Shown here: positions 1 to 10,688 of the stretch, in pieces
Numbering within the stretch: the first letter of the stretch is position 1
Layout of the letters: each line of letters opens with the position of its first letter
Assembly (NCBI RefSeq): GCF_958298935.1
Contig: NC_084921.1
Location: 30,320,001 to 30,384,000, forward strand
Length of the DNA: 64,000 nucleotides
Source of the DNA: Phragmites australis
Lineage: Eukaryota; Streptophyta; Magnoliopsida; Poales; Poaceae
Reading direction: 5' to 3'
Program-made: the position numbers and the translations under genes
Notes under the pieces: generated by a model
The model's database searches: none
The model's input: only the letters and a program-made list of their open reading frames with translations
Told to the model about the DNA's origin: nothing

Positions 1-1657
1 GGGGTTTGGCTAGGGATCACTTGGGACAACAACACCGGGGATAAGATGAGGGGATGGGGTTGGTCCTCACCTTGCTACGATGGCCAGGGAGGAGGTCGTC
101 GGGGTGCCGAACGGCAGCATTGGCGGCAACATGTTGCGTTGGAGGTCCGGCTCGTGTTCCCATTGCATCACTGCCGATCCGAGTGAGCCCTCCTATGGTC
201 ACATAGAAGAGATGATAGGACACACCATGACACTGGTGGCACGGCTTGATCTTCACTGAATCATCGGGAATGCTGATGACTTTCCTAGAGCGCGCGCTGG
301 ACGCACCCAGGCACCGGGCAGCGGCCGCGGTGATGTAGATCTCGGTGGCTTCTTTGCTCCTCAGGTCATGCTGCTTCGAGTAGTTGTGTGCACCGACCAG
401 GGGCACACCTTGGTGAAAAATCAAGGCATTTGGCTGGGCAGATCGCTGGAAATGCGGATGCCAATCGTCGACAGCATGGTGACAAATGGCAGCGGCGTCA
501 GCGCACAGGTAGGGCAATGGCTGTGGCTATGATTTGGGGGAACGGGAAAGAGCAAGGGAGGGTGTGGAGCTCATATTTATAGCCTGGGTGCAGTTGGCCA
601 TGAAATGGGAGAGGAAATGACCGGAGATGGAATACGAAACGAACGGGTGGAAGACGAAATAGACAACTATGGTTTGAGGACGATATATCCACCATATGAA
701 CACTAAATTGGACATTTTTTTTAACTCTATCTTATAGTACTCGAAAAGATCTACAACTTTGGTATTCATTGGAATTTCTGGAAATGCTATCTTGATTTAC
801 AAAATGCATCACAATCTAAGATAAGCTGTTTGAATTTAGCCTTATCTGCTCAGCACTGATCTCGGGGCCAATAACTCCTAGATCTATTATCCAAATGGAG
901 ACTTCTATATGTGCAAATAGAAGCTCTCAACGAGACCTACAACTTTGGTATTGTCAAAATTTGCATTTGAGGCCGTTTTAAACTCTGAATCTGAGTGAGA
1001 AGACGAGGCTGACGACGAGGAGTAACTGACAGCCGGCTTCAATTGCCATTATGGCCATTACAAACATTTAGAGCAGCAGTTTTTGATCTTGAATTGAGGG
1101 AAATAAAGATTGGATTGATGTGGGGGATTGAATGAAGAAATGATGGGGGAGAGAGGGGAGGGCAAATGCCATGGAGATGGGCAGCTGGGCGGCCTTGGCT
1201 ACCAGGCGAATGGATGACATTGTTTGGAGGTGGATGGAAACGACCAGGTACATGCACATGCAAGCGAGTTGGTTTGGGTTGGCTTTAGCACACATGTGGG
1301 CCATCCTACTAGCAATTCAACGTGATACAAGGTTGATGGCATGTTGCTGGCCTGGAGCCACATGCTAAAAAGAAAAATATTAAGGAAAGACAATGCATAT
1401 TAGGTTGGATAAGAAGGATGTGAGATGAGATTGTCAATAGAGAATTTTTGGATGATATGGGAAAAATGGAACAAGGATTTATCCAAACTTGAAATTCCTT
1501 AACCTATTCTAATATTTTATAAATTAATTTTTCATCACACAAAACAAATTCTTTTTAAACTCTAAAATTTATTTGAAAAGCTTTCAAATTTTAGGAAAAA
1601 TATTATTTTATTGTTTTAAAATGCTCACAACCCAATATCAGAATTTTTGAGTGTGAC
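1..1657 (-). mobile_element. Ty3/gypsy-type long LTR, truncated by window edge
   Basis: Read on the minus strand, the segment begins at 1657 with TGTCACACTCAAAAATTC, a start typical of long LTRs of grass gypsy (Tekay-like) elements. It continues through AT-rich then mixed sequence without any convincing coding region. The open frames inside (for example around 17-517) show no known domain and read like chance frames in an LTR. The other LTR end is outside the window, so length and target duplication cannot be checked. Assignment rests on the start motif and overall character only. Confidence 0.45.
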
Positions 1658-1689
1658 ACCTACCCACCCTTCGAGCATTTCCCCCAGGT

Positions 1690-2950
1690 TGCGTCTAGCG
1701 AGACATATCTCCTTTGTGGAAGGGCAGCTGTGACCTCAGCGCTGGCTACCTCCACTTCTTGATAGGTAGCCACTGATCTTGAGGGCTCGCCAGGTTTGCT
1801 TCCATCTCCTCCAGAGAAGGTAGGAGTTGGAGGTTGGGGAGGTCAGGGCTTGGGTACTGTCGGCTGTATTCCAGTTAGCCTGCAGGAAAGAAGAATTCAA
1901 ACAACACATTTCATCAAGCATTGGAAATAATTTTAAGCATACATGAGCCATTTCTTGGTCAGCGAAGGCTTCACATAGACCAGAAGGAGGGCTAATCTCT
2001 TGCTCCCCGATGCTAGTAGGGCTAAGGGAGCGTCGCCCTATGAAGTCACTGGAACTATCACCAACAGCGTTCCTGGATCGAAGGCTAAAGCATGCAAAAA
2101 AATTAAGAATAGGCATGGCCACAAAGGATCTAGGTAAATATTCAACTTACTAGAGTAGGGCCACTATTGAAGTCGGCATAGGGTTGGCGGATGGAAAGGG
2201 AGCAAGAGCAGTTGGCGTCAACGGCCTAACATCACCCACCACTGAATCTACTCCTAGGAAGTTGTCACCCTCCAACACTATGCCGCTGTAGGAGGATGTG
2301 ATTTGTAGCATTCCGCTACTACTCTCGCTTGGACCCCTACTCCCTGTGATAAGAACATCATCCGGGTCTACAGTCAGGGTCCCCATGTTCTCTGCCTCAA
2401 GATAGGGCCCCCTGTGTTTGGGAAGTTGTCCAGGCCCGCGATAGCCATCACTAGAGGTATGACTACTCAAAAAGAAAACAAGAATTAGGAAGGTGTGAGG
2501 CACTTACCGACATGATTCTTGCTCGAGCTTCAGAGTCCATCTCCACAATGAGAACCGAGACATTCTTGCTGCTAGAAGAGGGGATGGCCTTGAAAAGAAC
2601 CCTGACCCTATTGTCGGTAGCCTACGGTGAAAACACTATGAGAAGAAATAATAGACAATGATAAAAGATCTTGAAAATCCCTTAAATATGAATACTCGGG
2701 ATCAAGAAGTACCTATCTCAACATTTTGGGCCAGATCCAATCCGGCTAGAAATTGCCAAGCACCAGTAATCCTCGACTTCAGAGGACCAAGGCGGTGCTT
2801 GATGGAGTCCCTGGCAATATAATACGTCGTCAGATTCCTCTCCTTAAGGTTAACAGCTTCACCCTAATCGGGGACCCGAGTCCTACTCGATGACATGGTC
2901 GAATAAAAAACTTATCCTTGCTGGCCATATACTTGATCCGTCGAAGCCTC
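1690..2950 (-). pseudogene. Antisense ORF of a Tat-type gypsy element (putative gypsy-type transposon domain), broken
   Basis: On the minus strand this segment aligns by eye with the plus-strand ORF and downstream exons at 9110-10680. The shared parts are the C-terminal block around AGLDLAQ (near 2700-2760), a second exon ending at a GTAAGTG donor near 2513, and a later exon rich in Ser/Pro (2150-2503). Exon 1 is shortened and contains stops, and the reading frame does not stay open. In this family the extra ORF lies between pol and the 3' LTR and is transcribed antisense to gag-pol; here it sits directly left of a plus-oriented LTR, as expected. It is a degenerate fragment with no expected function. 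Confidence 0.55.
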
Positions 2951-2980
2951 ATTTCATGTACTGATTGGGGGGGGGGGGGT

Positions 2981-3488
2981 TGACGATGAATAATGTATAG
3001 ATACAATATTTGGGCACCCTAGGGTTTCCCATAATTCTTGGGGCATATCTCCATCTATGAGAAGGGAATCTCTGGACGAAAGGAAACCACCCGTTGATAC
3101 CCAAGGTGTCCTATAACCGGAAAGTTTATCTCCAAGAACAGGATGCAGGAGTCCAGAGGACGTACGACACCCTCATATATATATGGAGCCAAGGGGCCCT
3201 ATGGAGGAGAAGTGATACAAGCCCATACAAGTTGAACCAGAGCAACACAAGCCCACAAAAGCCGAGCAAGGAAGTCGCTGACTAGGTTTAGATCCATCTA
3301 GGCTAGCCACACACCCTCTTGTAACAGGCTCAGATCAATACAAGACAAACAAGACATAGAGTTATTATCCTCAGGGAGGTCCGGAACTGTCTAAAAACCC
3401 CTGTGCGTTCCCTTGTGATTCGTCTACTTCAAACATCCCCTATTTCTGCAATAAGTACATTAGATCTATGGTTCACCAATTGTCAACA
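2981..3488 (+). repeat. Tat-type gypsy 3' LTR (copy A, plus orientation)
   Basis: This 508 bp segment is the inverted counterpart of the LTRs at 4886-5394 and 27609-28103. It starts TGACGATGAATAATG and ends ...GTCAACA. A G-only tract (2967-2979) lies immediately upstream and acts as, or replaced, the polypurine tract. The element it belongs to is truncated on its left. Right flank is GCTAG; no matching left duplication was found. Confidence 0.7.
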
Positions 3489-3547
3489 GCTAGGGAGTTG
3501 ATTTTTGGCTGGTTTGAGCCACTATTAGAACCAGACTTGATGGACTT

Positions 3548-4165
3548 TTATTTGCTGAAATCACAAGAAACACAGTGTTAGAGGCCTAGCCAATGCATTT
3601 TGAATGAGAAAATAGGTGGTCCAAATTCTTACCTTGATGCATAAGCAATAACACCTAAAGGATTTGTATCAACAGGAGCACCTTCAACCGCCAATACACT
3701 AGAATGTGAAAGAGAGATTTGCAAAACCAGTCTTTGTAAGCACATGCATGTAAAAGAGACACTGCAATTGTTACCTTGATGATATACTACCAATAGCAAC
3801 ATATTGTGAAGTACTTGTTGTCTTCTTTTTCTGTGGTCTATTTTTTTTTAAGAATTCAAGTTAGATTACACTAGGAATAGATTGAAATGTCTGTTTGAGA
3901 GGCAAAGGTTAATTAGATGAGCTGAGTTTCATGAATATCTTACACCCCTTCAAAATAATGAGCATGCATGATCAGAAAACGTCTATGTGATCACAAATAT
4001 TACTACAATTTAGAGAAAAAAGTGATCCACACCACTAAATATCACGTTAAAATCTAACTAACAAATCCTAAGATGATCTCTCACCTAACAAATCTACCAA
4101 TTACCAGTTACCTGACAGTAGGCGCCATCTCCGTTGCCGCGAGCCCCCTCGCTACTAGCACACAT
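3548..4165 (-). CDS. Small spliced gene or gene fragment, product not recognised
   Basis: I do not recognise the product. Read on the minus strand, two short segments have consensus splice sites and matching phases: 3775-3837 (acceptor TAG, donor AAG/GTAACA) and 3633-3698 (acceptor CTAG, donor AAG/GTAAGA). Both exit in phase 2. The next acceptor (TTTCAG at 3557-3555) joins in frame to a stop codon TAA at 3550-3548. The peptide is Lys/Ser/Thr-rich, then contains VLAVEGAPVDTNPLGVIAYA. A possible first exon, 4112-4165, starts with ATG and ends CAG/GTAACT, but its phase does not fit the next exon, so an exon is missing or this start is wrong. The locus is hemmed in by retroelements at 3488 and 4886, so it may be a relic. 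Phase agreement over three exons is the main support. Confidence 0.35.
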
Positions 4166-4885
4166 GGTGAGTTTTGGGGGTTATGGTTCATGGGCATTTT
4201 GCTTTTTTTGGTGGACCGAGTGCCGACCGAGGGTTCACGGGTGAGTTTGGGGGCCAGAGTTCTATTCGACCGAGGGCAAGATTGTCATTTTCATAATGTC
4301 TGACAATCTAATTCACAGTAACATCACAATAATGCCATGGAGTGAAAGTCTTTTGGATTGGCAGTGGTACACAATGAAATCGAACTTTGTTGATGGCAAA
4401 TCGTCAATTGGGATGATTTCTGATGGCATACAGTCAATTTTCTCTTGTTTCTGGGGCTTAATTGGTGCAGCAGCAAGGAGTTTGGAGTAGTGAGGGTAAT
4501 CCATCTAACTTGCACCATCTACTTCTTAGCTCCTTTGGCGCTGCATCTTGACATTCAGACGACAAAATTAGTTGTAACTGATAATCCCATATACACATGC
4601 ATGGCTCATGTATTTAAAACGATCAATTCTTTGTGTATCATGGAAAGCCCCCCCCCCCCCCTGTTTTGCCTCGTTCTTTCCTCCTACCATCTCTAGATCA
4701 GAAGGGGACACATAGATTAAGATGAAGCTGTGATACATCCTTCATATGGCACAATGAAATCCTTGTGCATCTATCTTAAGCAATTTCGTCATTGTCCTAA
4801 TAAAAACAATACTAAAAAAAGTTCGAGATACTAGAGGAGTCTTGCTAGCTAGGAAACTGCAAAAAGTGTCAAATTTAATGGAATA
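4166..4885. other. Intergenic stretch with poly-C tract
   Basis: No gene or recognisable element was seen. A run of 14 C lies at 4648-4661. The right edge (GAATA, 4881-4885) is one half of the target duplication of the large Tat-type element. Confidence 0.6.
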
Positions 4886-5394
4886 TGTTGACGATTGGTA
4901 AACCGCCGATCTAACGAACTTGTTGAAGAATATGGGATGCTTTGAGTAGATGAATTACAAGGGAAACACGCAGGGGTTTTTAGACAGGTTCGTACCTCCT
5001 TGAGTATAATAACCCTACATTCTGTTTGTCTTGTATAGATTTAAACTTGTTACAAAGGGGGTGTAGCTAGCCTAGATGCATCGAAACCTAATCGACAACT
5101 TCTTCCTTTGCTTCTATTGGCTTGTGGTGCTCTGGTTTGAATTGGACCTTCCTCTCCCCAGAGGGCCCCTCGGTTCCATATATATGGGAGTGAGAGTGTC
5201 GTACGTCCTCTAGACTTTTACTTCCTATTCTTGGAGATAGACCTTCTCAGTTACAGGACGTCTCGGGTACCTACAGGTAGTTTCATTTCTTCCATGGACC
5301 CCCTTCCCAGGGATGAAGATATGTCCCGAGAACTTCGGGAAACCCTGGGTGCCTAGATATGGTAACTATCTATTAACTACCAAGCTCCTCATCA
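4886..5394 (-). repeat. Tat-type gypsy 3' LTR (copy B)
   Basis: It matches LTR C (27609-28103) in the same orientation and LTR A (2981-3488) in the opposite one. Shared blocks include the run around TTGTTGAAGAATA, the TATATATGG block and the GTCGTACGT block. On the minus strand it starts TGATGAGG and ends ...CGTCAACA. The G-tract found next to copy A is missing here. Confidence 0.75.
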
Positions 5395-5788
5395 GTACGT
5401 GAAATGAAGTTTCAACGGTTCAAGTTTATAGCCAGCAAAGATAAGCTTTTTGTACGACTATATCATCGATTAAACTCGGACTTATGATTAGGATGGAACA
5501 TCTAACCGGGTTTCCTGGGTGTTTAAGATGACCTATTCAGGATTTCGTATGCCTTCGAGTTCTCAAGAGAGTTCTCGGGAAGGTATTCCATCTGGGTAGA
5601 TTTTTGGCAAGCCTAGCTCTTTGGAAGGAAAAAGGCTTGTTACTAGCGAACTTTGCTTTTTGAAGCGTCGCAGTGGAGGATTTGGGTAGTTGTGAGAATC
5701 TTTCCTTGCCGTAATATCATGATAATGGTAGCTGCGCAAGGAGGCGAACTCCTCGGGGGTACGGTGCCAACTACCCCACATGTGCCGG
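5395..5788 (+). other. Tat internal segment between 3' LTR and copia insertion
   Basis: The first about 110 bases match the stretch next to LTR A (about 2860-2960, inverted), so this is the internal flank of the 3' LTR. The rest up to the copia insertion at 5789 shows an open minus frame (5563-5781) with no recognisable domain. Confidence 0.5.
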
Positions 5789-6170
5789 TGTAGCGAACAT
5801 GTCCTTTTTAGGGCATGTTTGTGATTTTGGGGATTAATGACAACATAGTCAATGGGACTAACATGTCTGTCAAGTACATGCTTTAATAGGTCTCATGGAT
5901 GCAATACATGAAGAAGCCACCAAAGTGAAACTCAAGAAAGTTTGAATTGGACAAGTTCAGAAAAGATTGTACTCGCCGGATGGTCCTATGCTCAATAAAA
6001 TGTACACACCGAAGTGTTATCGGCTTAGAAGGAAATTGAAGAACACACCGGATGGTCCAGTGTTGAAGTGATAAAAATGCCAAAGTATTTTCTAGGAGTT
6101 GTTCCTCAGTGGCGGAAGGAGTTTGAACACCGGATGGTTGGGCGCTCAGAGGCTTGAAGACCATGGGTCG
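5789..6170 (+). repeat. Partial 5' LTR of copia element
   Basis: It matches the start of the LTR at 7729-8874 (both begin TGTAGC and share GACTAAC and AAGTACATGCTTTA). It also contains the CCGGATGGTCC-type motifs of that LTR. The right boundary is approximate, because most of the LTR and the 5' interior are deleted. Confidence 0.6.
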
Positions 6171-7383
6171 GCTAGGGGGATTTGGAGACTTGACTCACAA
6201 GATGAAATGAAAGTTCAAGCAAAGAAGTCAAGTGTACAAGATTGTGCGCGTTGATGAAAACTTTGATTATCATATACCTAAAATCCTCCATCCTAAGGTA
6301 AAAGAGATAATGATAGCTAGATTTTTGTTTGTACCTTTTGTTTTGCATCTAGTACATTTTCCTTCTCTAGGATTGCATGTGCATATTTCATCTATTTGCA
6401 ATGCCTAGTGTAGATTTTTTATATGATAGGTTGCTTTTGTTTTTCTCTAACTCATGAGCAAGCTACATGGTTTATTAGTTGTAGGTTCTTTACATGGCAT
6501 ATTTCTTCGAGTGGTATACTTTATGTGTCATGAGTCAAATCTACAGGATAAATTTCCCATTGTTATAAATGATAAGTGCATGTCTCTCACAAGTATTTGA
6601 CACTTATATGCTCACGTTTAGGCGGATCATATCCTATGGATTGTGATCCTGAGACTAACATGTGTTATAAGTGGTATCTTTTGTAGTCTCATGGAGTAAT
6701 CTATAAGTCCCCGGAGGTATACAATACTTTTTTGTCAATTGGTATTATTGTCAATTTATTTGATCTTTTAAGCTACCTCCATATTAATATGACTTAAACT
6801 TCCTATCTCTATATATTATCTAGTTGTGTATATGCTTCACTCTCATCATATGTATGCACACATATAGACGGAATTTAGATCATATTATATGAGTTCAATG
6901 AATTGTGATCCATGTTGTTTCATTTCAAATGGTATCCACATTACCCTTTCAATTGGATTCCTACAATTGGTATCATTTATTATTAGATCATAATTTATGA
7001 AGCTCTCTCCCAAGTGCTCTAACGTTTTCCCTGAGTTTTCAACATGTGTTTGTAGCCTTTTTGAGATTGTTGACAAAGGAGGATAATTTTGATGACTAAA
7101 GCAAAATGTATGATTGTTAAGCAATATGCAAGATTGTTCCTCGGACGGGAGAATTTTGCATGGGTCGCAAAGGAGATAGTGACGATGGAGAAAGGGGGAG
7201 AATTGTCTCCATAGTAGTCACAACAAAAGGGGGACAAAGTAAAGGTAAGAATAAGATATGACAAAGATGGGATATTTCCTTTACAATTGGTTCATATTCA
7301 ATTAATTTTTTGGTGCACTTTCAATTGGTATCATTAGTTTTCTTACAATTGATGTCATTGGATGTTCTTACTATGCATCCAAG

Positions 7384-7584
7384 TAGAGATCTAGATGGAG
7401 TGGGGCGGGGGTGGGTTTTGCCTCCACCCTCCCCCACCTGCATGTCCCCCGCATCGCACGCCCCAACCTGAGATTGGGTGAAATTTTTTCTTGCCCCGCC
7501 CTGACCAGTGCCCCACCCTGTCTTGCCCCAACTAGGGCTGGGCGGATGGAGACCCGGCTGGTCGGGTAGGGACTTAGACCTCTA
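7384..7584. mobile_element. hAT-type MITE with 8-bp TSD CATCCAAG
   Basis: A 201 bp GC-rich insertion lies in the copia interior. It is bounded by perfect 8-bp direct repeats CATCCAAG (7376-7383 and 7585-7592). Ends are inverted: TAGAGATCTAGAT at left and, on the opposite strand, TAGAGGTCTAAGT at right. An 8-bp duplication with TAGRG-type ends is the pattern of non-autonomous hAT elements. It has no coding capacity. Confidence 0.75.
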
Positions 7585-7728
7585 CATCCAAGAAAAGTGG
7601 TAAGGCTTTGTGCATTTTACAATTGGTACCATTTTTTTTCGTGCGCTTGTGCACTTTACATTTGGTATCATTTATGTTTTGCCACTTGCTTTACTTGTGT
7701 TGTCATCAATCATCAAAAAGGGGGCGAT

Positions 7729-8874
7729 TGTAGCAAACATGGCCCTTTTAGGGCATGTATGCGATTTTGCTGATTAATGACAACATATTCAATGGGACTA
7801 ACGTGTTTGTTAAGTACATGCTTTAGTATGTCTCATGGATGCCACCGAAGTAGAAGTCAAGAAAGTTTGAATTGGACAAGTTTAGAAAAAATTGTACTCA
7901 CCGGATAGTCTGGTGCTTAGAAAAATATACACGCCAGAGTGTTTTTAGCTCAGAAGAGTAAATTGAAGAACACATTGGATGGTCCGACGTTGAAATGATA
8001 AACACGTCGGAGAATTTTCCAGGAGCTATTTCTCGGTAGCTAAAGGAATTTAAATGTCAGATGTTCCGACGCTTAAAGGCTTGTACACACCAGAGCATTC
8101 TCAGATGAAGGTGAAAATGCTGTACATGCTGGATGGTCCAGCAATGAGGAGTTGGCTACACCGGAGCATTTTTCAAGAGATGCTGCAATGGCTTGTCTGG
8201 TATGGTTGTACACACTGGATGATCCGATGATCAGAGGATCTACACGTCGTACAAGGGGACAGTGAGAAGTGGCTCAGTTGGCTTAAGTATACACATCGGA
8301 TAGTCTGGTGATGGAGTTCAAGGTTACACTAGAACATCCGGTGTTCACAACGAGTTTGGGTGGGGTTCCAACATCTAGTTTCTACCGTTGTACACACCAG
8401 ATGATCCAGTGTTCGTACTGCTGTTGACGCTGGATCATTCGGTGTTCACAGTATTTTTTGACTGTTGGAGTAACGGCTAGTTCACTGGTTTGAGGCCATG
8501 AAAATTTGAGTCAATGGCCGTGACCGGGTGCCGTCTGGGAGCTATAGCCTAGGTGGCTACTCCAACGTGGACTAGGGGTGGCGTTTATTCAATCTATACC
8601 ATGGGATAAAAATCCCTTATGTCGAGTTTGCTCTCTCTACCTTATTTACATTTTCGCATTTACATACCTTTGCTTATTTACCTTCCTAGAGTAGTTTGCT
8701 AGGATTGGCTATAAGTTGTAAACCTTTTTGAATGGTAGAGTAGACACAATATTAGATGAACTTAGAGAATGTTTAGATAGAAATTGATATAGATTTATCT
8801 TGTGAAGTTCTTAGATCCAATTAGTTTTAGGTGTCCTAATTCACACCCTTCTTAGAACATCACTGATCCATACA
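7729..8874 (+). repeat. 3' LTR of copia element with repeated CCGGA-type motifs
   Basis: This 1146 bp LTR starts TGTAGCAAACATGG directly after the polypurine tract and ends ...TGATCCATACA. Its end matches the LTR end at 53049 (inverted) through GTGTCCTAATTCAC. Between 7900 and 8460 it holds many degenerate copies of a short palindrome-like motif related to ACCGGATGGTCCGGTG. A TATA-like stretch was not pinned down. Confidence 0.7.
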
Positions 8875-9109
8875 AATTGTCATTAAATACGACGTGATGA
8901 TAAAGAGGGAGGTTGTGGCCTCGTGTTGTGTCACGTCGTCAGCCAGACCGCTGTTTTTGAGAGCCTCCCCTTTGCATAAAGGCAAAGAAAGGTCCGCTTC
9001 AATGTCCATTCCTCGCCATTAACTGCTTTCCATTGCCCTCATCATTCTCCTTGTGCGCTCTGCTCTAGGAACCCTAAAAAAACCCTTCCCCCCCAATCTC
9101 TCAACCTCC

Positions 9110-9946
9110 ATGAGCAAGAAAAGGATCAAAAAAGAGAGCTCCTCCACTGACGAGATGGTGAGCACAATTCCGGAGTGGCGGGAGTCAGAGATCATGGAGG
9201 AGGCCTTGGAGAAGGCTGAGAGTGAGGAGGTGATTCCTCATCGGGTTTTGATACCTTGCACGCTAGCGGTGGAGTATACGATCCTAAGCCCAGATACTCA
9301 CAGCTCAGTGGTCTTCCTCAACTTCTTCCCCTATGGGTTCAGCTTACCTCCATCTAGCTTCTTCTTTAAGGTGTTGGCCTTCTATGGCCTGAAGCTCGTC
9401 CATCTGAACCCCAATTCTATCATCATGATGAGTGTCTTTGTGCACCTGTGCGAGGCCTATCTTGGCTTCTGTACCTCCCTTGACCTCTTCCAGTACTACT
9501 ATGTCCTAAAGAGGCTTCAAAACACGGTCACCAGTGATGTCGGATTCCGGTTGCGGGAAGGCAAGTCGGTGGGGTATATTGACTTCACCGTCAAGTCTTC
9601 CTGGTCAAGTTGGCATGAGAATTGGTTCTATTGCCAACTTGACCTGAAGGGACTTCCTTACCGGGGCCTGGCACTACTGTCAAGGGCCGCTTGGAAAGAG
9701 GAGCCGGTGATAACCACTCTTCTCCAGAACCTTATCAAGGAGATCTTGTTCATGAAGGAGAGGAATTTTATAGCGTACGACGTTGCCAAGGACTTCATCA
9801 AGCATCTCCTTAGTCCTCTAAAGTTGAGGATTATTGAGGCTTGGCTTTTCCCAGCCGGATTGGATCTGGCCCAAGAAGGTGAAGATAGGTACTTCCCGAC
9901 CTCGAGTAGTTATACACTAGGGATCCGTAGGATTTATCCTTATTGA
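9110..9946 (+). CDS. Extra ORF of Tat-type gypsy element (putative gypsy-type transposon domain)
   Basis: The ORF encodes 278 residues from ATG 9110; an open frame extends upstream to a GTG at 9053, but the ATG after it is the sensible start. A charged Lys/Glu/Ser-rich N-terminus (about 60 residues) precedes a block resembling the plant 'putative gypsy type transposon' domain (Transposase_28). Key stretches are FFPYGFSLPPSSFFFKVL, NPNSIIMMSVFVHLCEAYLG and AWKEEPV. It lies antisense to gag-pol of the surrounding element, as expected for Tat elements. A donor-like site (GATAG/GTACTT, near 9892) suggests the first exon may end before the ORF stop and splice to 9966. The next exon contains stops, so the full gene is probably dead. 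Its function in the element is not known. Confidence 0.6.
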   Translation: MSKKRIKKESSSTDEMVSTIPEWRESEIMEEALEKAESEEVIPHRVLIPCTLAVEYTILSPDTHSSVVFLNFFPYGFSLPPSSFFFKVLAFYGLKLVHLNPNSIIMMSVFVHLCEAYLGFCTSLDLFQYYYVLKRLQNTVTSDVGFRLREGKSVGYIDFTVKSSWSSWHENWFYCQLDLKGLPYRGLALLSRAAWKEEPVITTLLQNLIKEILFMKERNFIAYDVAKDFIKHLLSPLKLRIIEAWLFPAGLDLAQEGEDRYFPTSSSYTLGIRRIYPY

Positions 9947-9965
9947 TTGGTGCTTGTTCTTGCAG

Positions 9966-10680
9966 TGTATTCACCAGAGGCCATTGATAAGAAGGTTAGG
10001 GTTCTTTTTTAAGTCATCCCTTCTTCTAGCCACAAGGACGTCCCAACTCCCATCATAGATTAGGACCCTGAAGCTCAAGTGAGAATCTTGCCGGTAAGTG
10101 CCTTAGATATTCTCGATTCTTGCACTAAGTATTTATACGTAGGGTAACAGTCATCATGGGCTTGATAGCTTCCTCGGTGCGGAGGGCCTGATCCAAAGGC
10201 TGAGAACACAGGGGCTCCTATTATGGACTCGGATGATGTTCATCATGGGCAGTACGGACCCAAGTGGGACCAGAGGTGAAGGCGCCTCATCGCGAGCCCC
10301 ATCCTTTGGCGGCAGAGCAGAATAGGAGGGAGACGACGATACATGAGCTAATTCACTGGCGGATGGCCCTAGGCCACTGATGCCAGCAACTCCAACTCCT
10401 CTTGCCTCTGTTGACCTGGCATCGGCTTCGCCAACTGGGGGCCTGATTACGTCAGCCACGAGGGCCTTGACCTTTGTAAGTTGAGCTTTTACTCAAGGTT
10501 TTTGCAGTTGATTTATTCTTGACTTTGGACGTGTCTTAACCTTTGGTCCAGGAGCGTGGGAAGACCGTCGTCCCTACGAGTTCATTGAGCGGTGCTCCCT
10601 CAGTTCCTACGGATTCGAGAACCAGTGGGGGCACCCCCAAGGAGACCCTTAAAATACCGTCATACTTCTTAGTCCTGACA
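9966..10680 (+). pseudogene. Downstream exons of the Tat extra ORF, disrupted
   Basis: An acceptor (TTCTTGCAG ending 9965) opens a 128-base exon that ends at CCG/GTAAGTG (10093/10094). The corresponding exon in the copy at 1690-2950 has the same boundaries, and both carry in-frame stops. A further Ser/Pro-rich exon lies around 10155-10465. Conservation of exon layout between two copies argues that splicing was original. Confidence 0.5.
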
Positions 10681-10688
10681 AAGCCATA

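Larger units (their letters stand above)
5789..8874 (+). mobile_element. Ty1/copia Maximus/SIRE-type element, internally deleted
   Basis: Sequence starting TGTAGC occurs at 5789 and again at 7729, marking a 5' LTR remnant and the 3' LTR. Before the second copy is AAAAAGGGGGCGAT, the polypurine tract style of the Maximus/SIRE lineage. The interior (6250-7728) carries no gag or pol and matches, inverted, the 3' non-coding interior of the element at 49709-54813 (for instance the block around CAACATGTGTTT). The 5' LTR breaks off around 6170. The flanks GCCGG and AATTG do not match, so the ends may be rearranged. Confidence 0.65.

Noticed and set aside
9053..9109. Upstream extension of the Tat extra ORF to 9053
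   Set aside because: That frame begins with GTG; the first ATG is at 9110, with no sign that the upstream codons are translated.
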